Shown here piece by piece: positions 59,905 through 64,000 of a stretch of 64,000 bases of DNA (position 1 is its first letter; each line of letters begins with the position of its first letter). Origin of the DNA: Sulfobacillus sp. (GTDB taxonomy: Bacteria > Bacillota > Sulfobacillia > Sulfobacillales > Sulfobacillaceae). The translations under genes and the position numbers were made by a program. Below the pieces are notes generated by a model that had not been told where the DNA came from, searched no databases, and saw nothing but the letters and a program-made list of their open reading frames with translations. The stretch lies in NCBI GenBank assembly GCA_027343695.1, contig DAHWKJ010000028.1:1-64000 (forward strand), given 5' to 3'.

Positions 59905-59937
59905 CCCGGCCCCCCAATTCGGTGGGCCGGGTTTTTC
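59905..59937 (+). terminator. Intrinsic terminator after MFS gene
   Basis: cccggcc ccccaattcggtg ggccggg tttttc. Confidence 0.8.
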
Positions 59938-60003
59938 GTGATAGCTCCGTCGGTTTGGAATCCAAGCCTCCCCGTGATAAGATCCCGTACAAGGAGTACG
60001 AGC

Positions 60004-60936
60004 ATGCACTGTGAAGAATGCGGGCAACCGGTGTCGCCGATTCTCTGTCAAGCGTGCCGGTCGAGGCAGGCGAGTGGAATCTTTAGTGTTGCCAACCGGT
60101 GGTTGCCGGACAACCCCGTGCGCTATATTATGGCGATCGCGAGGTCCCGACTCTACGTCGGGCTCCTGTTATTGGCCATTACTCCAATCTTATTGTTGAC
60201 TGTTCACATCAACATGGTGGTTGGCATGATGGTGTATTTTTCATTGTTTTGGTTTTTTGTTTTCCAGCCCTTACTGGCCGATCACATTCAGCTGAGTCCA
60301 CTAGTCATGGACATAGGAGCCTACATATTTACCGGATTAGTCGGAACGTCGTTTGCGATGGGAGTCGAGTCCTTCTGGTATGGACATGGAGGACGAGGAC
60401 TGCTTAATTCGCCCGCTTTGGTTGTGGCGGCTCCGGCCTATATCTTGTTTGTTGGAGTTACCGAAGAGGTGGCCAAGCAACTGGTGGTGATAATGGTGAT
60501 GGGGTGGCAACGGACCAGAAAAAAAGTGTGGCCGGCCCTTAGCTATATGATGTTGGGGGTGTCATCCGGATTAGGTTTTTCGGCCGTAGAAAACATCTCT
60601 TATGTTCAGCGCGGGATTGCCTTTGAAGTGATGCGACATGCTTTTGGACTGGGAACCTTTACTGCCTTGACCCGGGCTTTATACACACCGTTCCTTCATG
60701 CCATTTGGGCAGGTACCGCGGCTTGGGGAATCGGGCAAGTGGCCGCCCATGGGTCGGAAAAATGGCGTGTGGGGAGCGGGCTCATGGCGTTGGTGGCCAT
60801 CTTCCATGGCATATATGATTCGGCCATTAGTCGGTATCCGGGTGTGGCGATTTTGGACGTAGCGGTTTCCTATTTGGTATTCCTGGCTTTGCTTTTGAAC
60901 GGAAGGCGTCGGCGCCGAGCGCGCACCGTATTGTAG
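60004..60936 (+). CDS. PrsW-like intramembrane metalloprotease with N-terminal zinc ribbon
   Basis: MHCEECGQPVSPILCQAC ribbon; GVTEEVAKQLVVI (EExxK), GLGFSAVENISYV, FLHAIWAGTAAW. Confidence 0.85.
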   Translation: MHCEECGQPVSPILCQACRSRQASGIFSVANRWLPDNPVRYIMAIARSRLYVGLLLLAITPILLLTVHINMVVGMMVYFSLFWFFVFQPLLADHIQLSPLVMDIGAYIFTGLVGTSFAMGVESFWYGHGGRGLLNSPALVVAAPAYILFVGVTEEVAKQLVVIMVMGWQRTRKKVWPALSYMMLGVSSGLGFSAVENISYVQRGIAFEVMRHAFGLGTFTALTRALYTPFLHAIWAGTAAWGIGQVAAHGSEKWRVGSGLMALVAIFHGIYDSAISRYPGVAILDVAVSYLVFLALLLNGRRRRRARTVL

Positions 60937-61019
60937 GCTACGGTTAGAGATGCGACGTGTGTCTTAGAGATCTGATCCCTAGCGAGGCCCGTATTGCTTT
61001 AAAAGGGGGCAATACAGTC

Positions 61020-61286
61020 ATGGCACAACGTAACATGCTCAAGAACCTCATGCGATCGCAGAGACGTCCTCGCCTGTTGGGAGTGGTCAACAATTGGGAG
61101 AGCGCGGTACGGCTAACGGAGTACTTAAAGCGCTACGACATCGATGTCAGCATTGATGCAGATGACTGGCAGTGGACATTGTGGGTCGATGCGGTAGACT
61201 TGGCTCGAGCCCGGCAATGCTGTATACGGGGTGGGCCATTGATGGAGGTTAAGACGGGCCGGGTGTTACGTCCCGAACTATGGTGA
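61020..61286 (+). CDS. Small hypothetical protein (possibly DUF2007-like)
   Basis: LGVVNNWESAVRLTEYLKRYDIDVSIDADDWQWTLWVDAVDLARARQ; SD-like aaagggggc. Confidence 0.5.
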   Translation: MAQRNMLKNLMRSQRRPRLLGVVNNWESAVRLTEYLKRYDIDVSIDADDWQWTLWVDAVDLARARQCCIRGGPLMEVKTGRVLRPELW

Positions 61287-61328
61287 AAACCAGCTTGGTC
61301 AAACATGAGATATGGGAGACGATGAGGC

Positions 61329-61700
61329 GTGGGAGGTCACGTGTATCGGATAGTGATGATTGACGCGTCTCCCCTATTCCTGTCGTGGGTAGAGGGACTC
61401 TTTAAAGGGATTCAAGACTTGATCCTCATGGCGACCGCAGATACCTACGCGCAAGGATTTCACTTAGTGGGCGAGCTTAGACCTGACCTCGTTATGATTG
61501 ACGGGGGACTTTCAGACCTGTTCGGTGTAAAGTGGATTCAGGACCTGAACAAGTTGCTGCCGTCGGCAGTTATTGTGGTCACGAGTAATGATCCCGAGCT
61601 CGAAGCCGTGATCTTGGCCCAAGGAACCCGATTTCTCCTCAAGACTTCGTTTTCCCTTAACCGACTGCGAGGGATACTGCATGACTCAAGAGGTGTTTGA
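61329..61700 (+). CDS. Stand-alone response-regulator receiver domain (atypical acidic pocket)
   Basis: YRIVMIDASPLFLSWVEGLF...DLVMIDGGLSDLFG...VIVVTSNDPE...FLLKTSF; no output domain. Confidence 0.75.
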   Translation: MGGHVYRIVMIDASPLFLSWVEGLFKGIQDLILMATADTYAQGFHLVGELRPDLVMIDGGLSDLFGVKWIQDLNKLLPSAVIVVTSNDPELEAVILAQGTRFLLKTSFSLNRLRGILHDSRGV

Positions 61701-62885
61701 CAGGGGACGCAGAGCCGGAATAGGAATCGTAAACACCATGCGATTATGGCCTTTAAGCCGTGCAAAAGAGAGTGTGCCGCCGATTTGCTCCGCCCGGGTG
61801 GTCATGGTCAAGAGCCCGAGATGAGGCTTGGATGGATCCACATCCCAAACCCTCCCATTGTCTACCAGTTCTAACGTGATGAGGGACGGGGGTCTTACTG
61901 CCAAGAATATGTCTACCATTGTGGCGCAGGAATGCTGTACCAAATTACTTAGACTCTCTTCTAGTACCCGGTACAGCGCGAGCCGATAGTCCAACGGAAT
62001 CGGGTTGCCCATCGGTGAGTCGCATTCTACCACTTCGCATCCAATATTGAGCCGGATGTCGAAAAGACCTGCAAACCTGTCCACGAGCTGTTTAATAGCA
62101 GGAACCAGCGCTATCCTTATGAGAGCGGGATGAAGAGCGTGACTAAGCTGGCGGATTTGTTGGTCGCGGACCGTGTCTAAGATGTCCATAGTCTTTTCGA
62201 GCAATGCTTGCACGTGTTTGGGATCGTCGTAGAGAAGTTCCTGGCACTGTTGTAATTGATGCCACGCAACCAATAGGTGGCTCTGGACATTTGCGTGAAG
62301 GTGCTCGGCAATCGCTTGGGCGGTCTGATCCTGAAGCCGGATGATGTCTTTTAGCATGGAGCTGAGGATGATGGCCTGCATTCCGGTGCGCTGCTCCAGT
62401 TCGGTTACCCGCTCCAGCGCCTGCGCTTCGCGCACGTAACGCCGAAGACTCTCTACGTCATGTATAGAAAAAGGGTCGGAGGCGAAGGCTGCAATGGCTC
62501 CTCGCACCACGTCGTCAACAATGACCGGGGTTAGGCAGACATAATTGAGAGGCCAGGACTTAAAAACGTTGTCGGCTAGGGATAGGGTAGCGTCATCATC
62601 CTGCATGTATTCTCGGAGGGAGGTTCGCACAATACGGCCCTCACAATAGACCTGATGCCAATAGGAGTTATGGTCAACCGACCACCGGTAAGGGTCCGGT
62701 TGACCGACAAGGGCCCTCACGGTGGCTCCCTCGGTGAATCGATAGAGGTCCGGACGCACGGAGCGGGCACACTCCGACACTATCCGCCGGGCTCGGTCAT
62801 ATTGCGTGTATTGCACAATCGGCCAACTCGTTTCATGGCGGACACTATCTACGAAATGATTAAATTCTCTATAAGCCTGGTTCAT
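61686..62885 (-). CDS. GAF-type sensor histidine kinase (HisKA_3/HATPase_c-like)
   Basis: IAEHLHANVQSHLL, YRVLEESLSNLVQHS N-box, LELVDNGRVWD, HLGLLTMTTRAEQIGGTL. Confidence 0.8.
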   Translation of the reverse strand: MNQAYREFNHFVDSVRHETSWPIVQYTQYDRARRIVSECARSVRPDLYRFTEGATVRALVGQPDPYRWSVDHNSYWHQVYCEGRIVRTSLREYMQDDDATLSLADNVFKSWPLNYVCLTPVIVDDVVRGAIAAFASDPFSIHDVESLRRYVREAQALERVTELEQRTGMQAIILSSMLKDIIRLQDQTAQAIAEHLHANVQSHLLVAWHQLQQCQELLYDDPKHVQALLEKTMDILDTVRDQQIRQLSHALHPALIRIALVPAIKQLVDRFAGLFDIRLNIGCEVVECDSPMGNPIPLDYRLALYRVLEESLSNLVQHSCATMVDIFLAVRPPSLITLELVDNGRVWDVDPSKPHLGLLTMTTRAEQIGGTLSFARLKGHNRMVFTIPIPALRPLSNTS

Positions 62886-63191
62886 TAGGGTGTTTTCTCC
62901 TTGTAAAGCCCCCGTGTCAGGTACCTGGCGTCGAGTGGTTCACGATGCCGGGGGCATCAGTCACATGCCGGACGTTTCTGCACTGGCTTTGGAATATCCT
63001 GCCAGCAATGGCGTGCGGTAGCATGAATCGTGTGCCACGGTCCGTCCCAAAGTGCCGAAATACGAGCTGGGGCCTATCGAAAGTGACTGTAAATTGGCGA
63101 AAATAAGCGATGTATGGCGTACGATTTTGCCGCTAGAAGAAAGGTATCGCGGGCGCCGTTGGACCGACGAGTCTGGTTCGTGGGCTTCGCG

Positions 63192-64000
63192 TCATGGCTC
63201 CGGGAAGCTCGGTGTTGGGACGACAAACGCGGCTTCGAAAGTCAGGGGGAGGATGGCCATCAAGGAAGATCCTTGGTCTGACCAGAAGGTCGTGCCAGCC
63301 AACAACAACGCATATTCATCGATCGCGGCACGCTGAGATATCTTGCTGATTTCCCCATGGGGATCGCCTTGAATTTGGATCCAAAGGCGTTTGCTTCCGA
63401 CCGCGATATGGATGCGGATCGATTCCGGTTGGACCGCTTGAGTTAAGGTTTCTAACTGACAGCGAACGATCGTCCATGCGGCGAGTCGGATGCTCCAGGG
63501 AATGTGGTTGTGCAGGGGGTGGTCCCACGCCTTGATCTCCTCATCAATCGACAATGCAATCCGGTCTCTGAATGCATTATCGTTTATAAGGGCACTGATC
63601 CCGGGGAGTAGCCCGATGCGTAATAGCGATGGATAAAGAGCCTGACTCAAACTGTAGACTTCATCAGCGGCCAGGTTGCTGAGAATATCCCGAACCTCTC
63701 TAATGGCAGTTTGTAGCGCCGAGGGAAGGTTGTGTTGATTGAGAATCTCGCTAAGCCGCCAGGTCCCGGCAGACAGACGACTCTGGATCACGGTATCGAG
63801 AATTTCAGCGTGTTCTGTTAGGCGCTCGGCCATATGGATGTGCCAGTTCCAGGAGGCTTGCTGTAGGGTATGGAGCATGGGTGCGGGATAAGAAGCCTGA
63901 AGTACTTCACGATATAGCCAAACGAGGTCTTCAAATTGGTCTAACCGGGTAAATAGGGTTTCAGGCCCCCCATAGGCGATTAGGGCGCCAGCAACTTCCT
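63192..64000 (-). CDS. Degenerate histidine-kinase paralog, N-terminus beyond window edge
   Basis: Frame open to base 64000 (ALIAYGGPETLFTRLDQFEDLVWLYREVLQASYPAPMLHTLQQ...); aligns by eye with 61686-62885 but lacks His and N-box. Confidence 0.7.
   Translation of the reverse strand, partial: EVAGALIAYGGPETLFTRLDQFEDLVWLYREVLQASYPAPMLHTLQQASWNWHIHMAERLTEHAEILDTVIQSRLSAGTWRLSEILNQHNLPSALQTAIREVRDILSNLAADEVYSLSQALYPSLLRIGLLPGISALINDNAFRDRIALSIDEEIKAWDHPLHNHIPWSIRLAAWTIVRCQLETLTQAVQPESIRIHIAVGSKRLWIQIQGDPHGEISKISQRAAIDEYALLLAGTTFWSDQGSSLMAILPLTFEAAFVVPTPSFPEP

Noticed and set aside
1-64000. CRISPR arrays, rRNA or tRNA genes
   Set aside because: No regularly spaced repeats or recognisable rRNA/tRNA sequence noticed; a dedicated tRNAscan/CRISPR scan was not possible.

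Overview
64-kb chromosomal window from a spore-forming Firmicute. Gene content and style suggest a Sulfobacillus-like organism; that taxon is an inference. Most of it is conserved backbone: gcvPA-gcvPB-glyA-aroQ-efp; a complete spoIIIAA-AH operon; accC-asp23-nusB-M22-folD-xseA-xseB-ispA-dxs-tlyA-nadK-argR-recN; spoIVB-spo0A; an amino-acid dehydrogenase; nudF-spoIIM; pepA; malic enzyme; and cell-wall and signalling genes. Inserted into this backbone are a minus-strand MFS / GH38 alpha-mannosidase / PHP hydrolase operon (8.5-14.2 kb) and a decayed IS200/IS605-type TnpB element with a recognisable right end and a possible omega-RNA (39.7-41.06 kb). The most interesting observation is a probable unannotated selenoprotein at 46563-47009. 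It is a peroxiredoxin/AhpC-TSA-like protein whose UxxC redox motif contains an in-frame TGA (RGLF-U-PYCRKEL), followed immediately by a SECIS-like hairpin. Other leads are an Hfq/Sm-like protein with a long N-terminal extension next to a conserved unknown protein downstream of spo0A, an asnB gene translationally coupled to an exported C39-like protein, accC lacking an adjacent accB, and a pair of histidine-kinase paralogs of which one looks like a pseudokinase. No rRNA, tRNA or CRISPR array was seen by eye.
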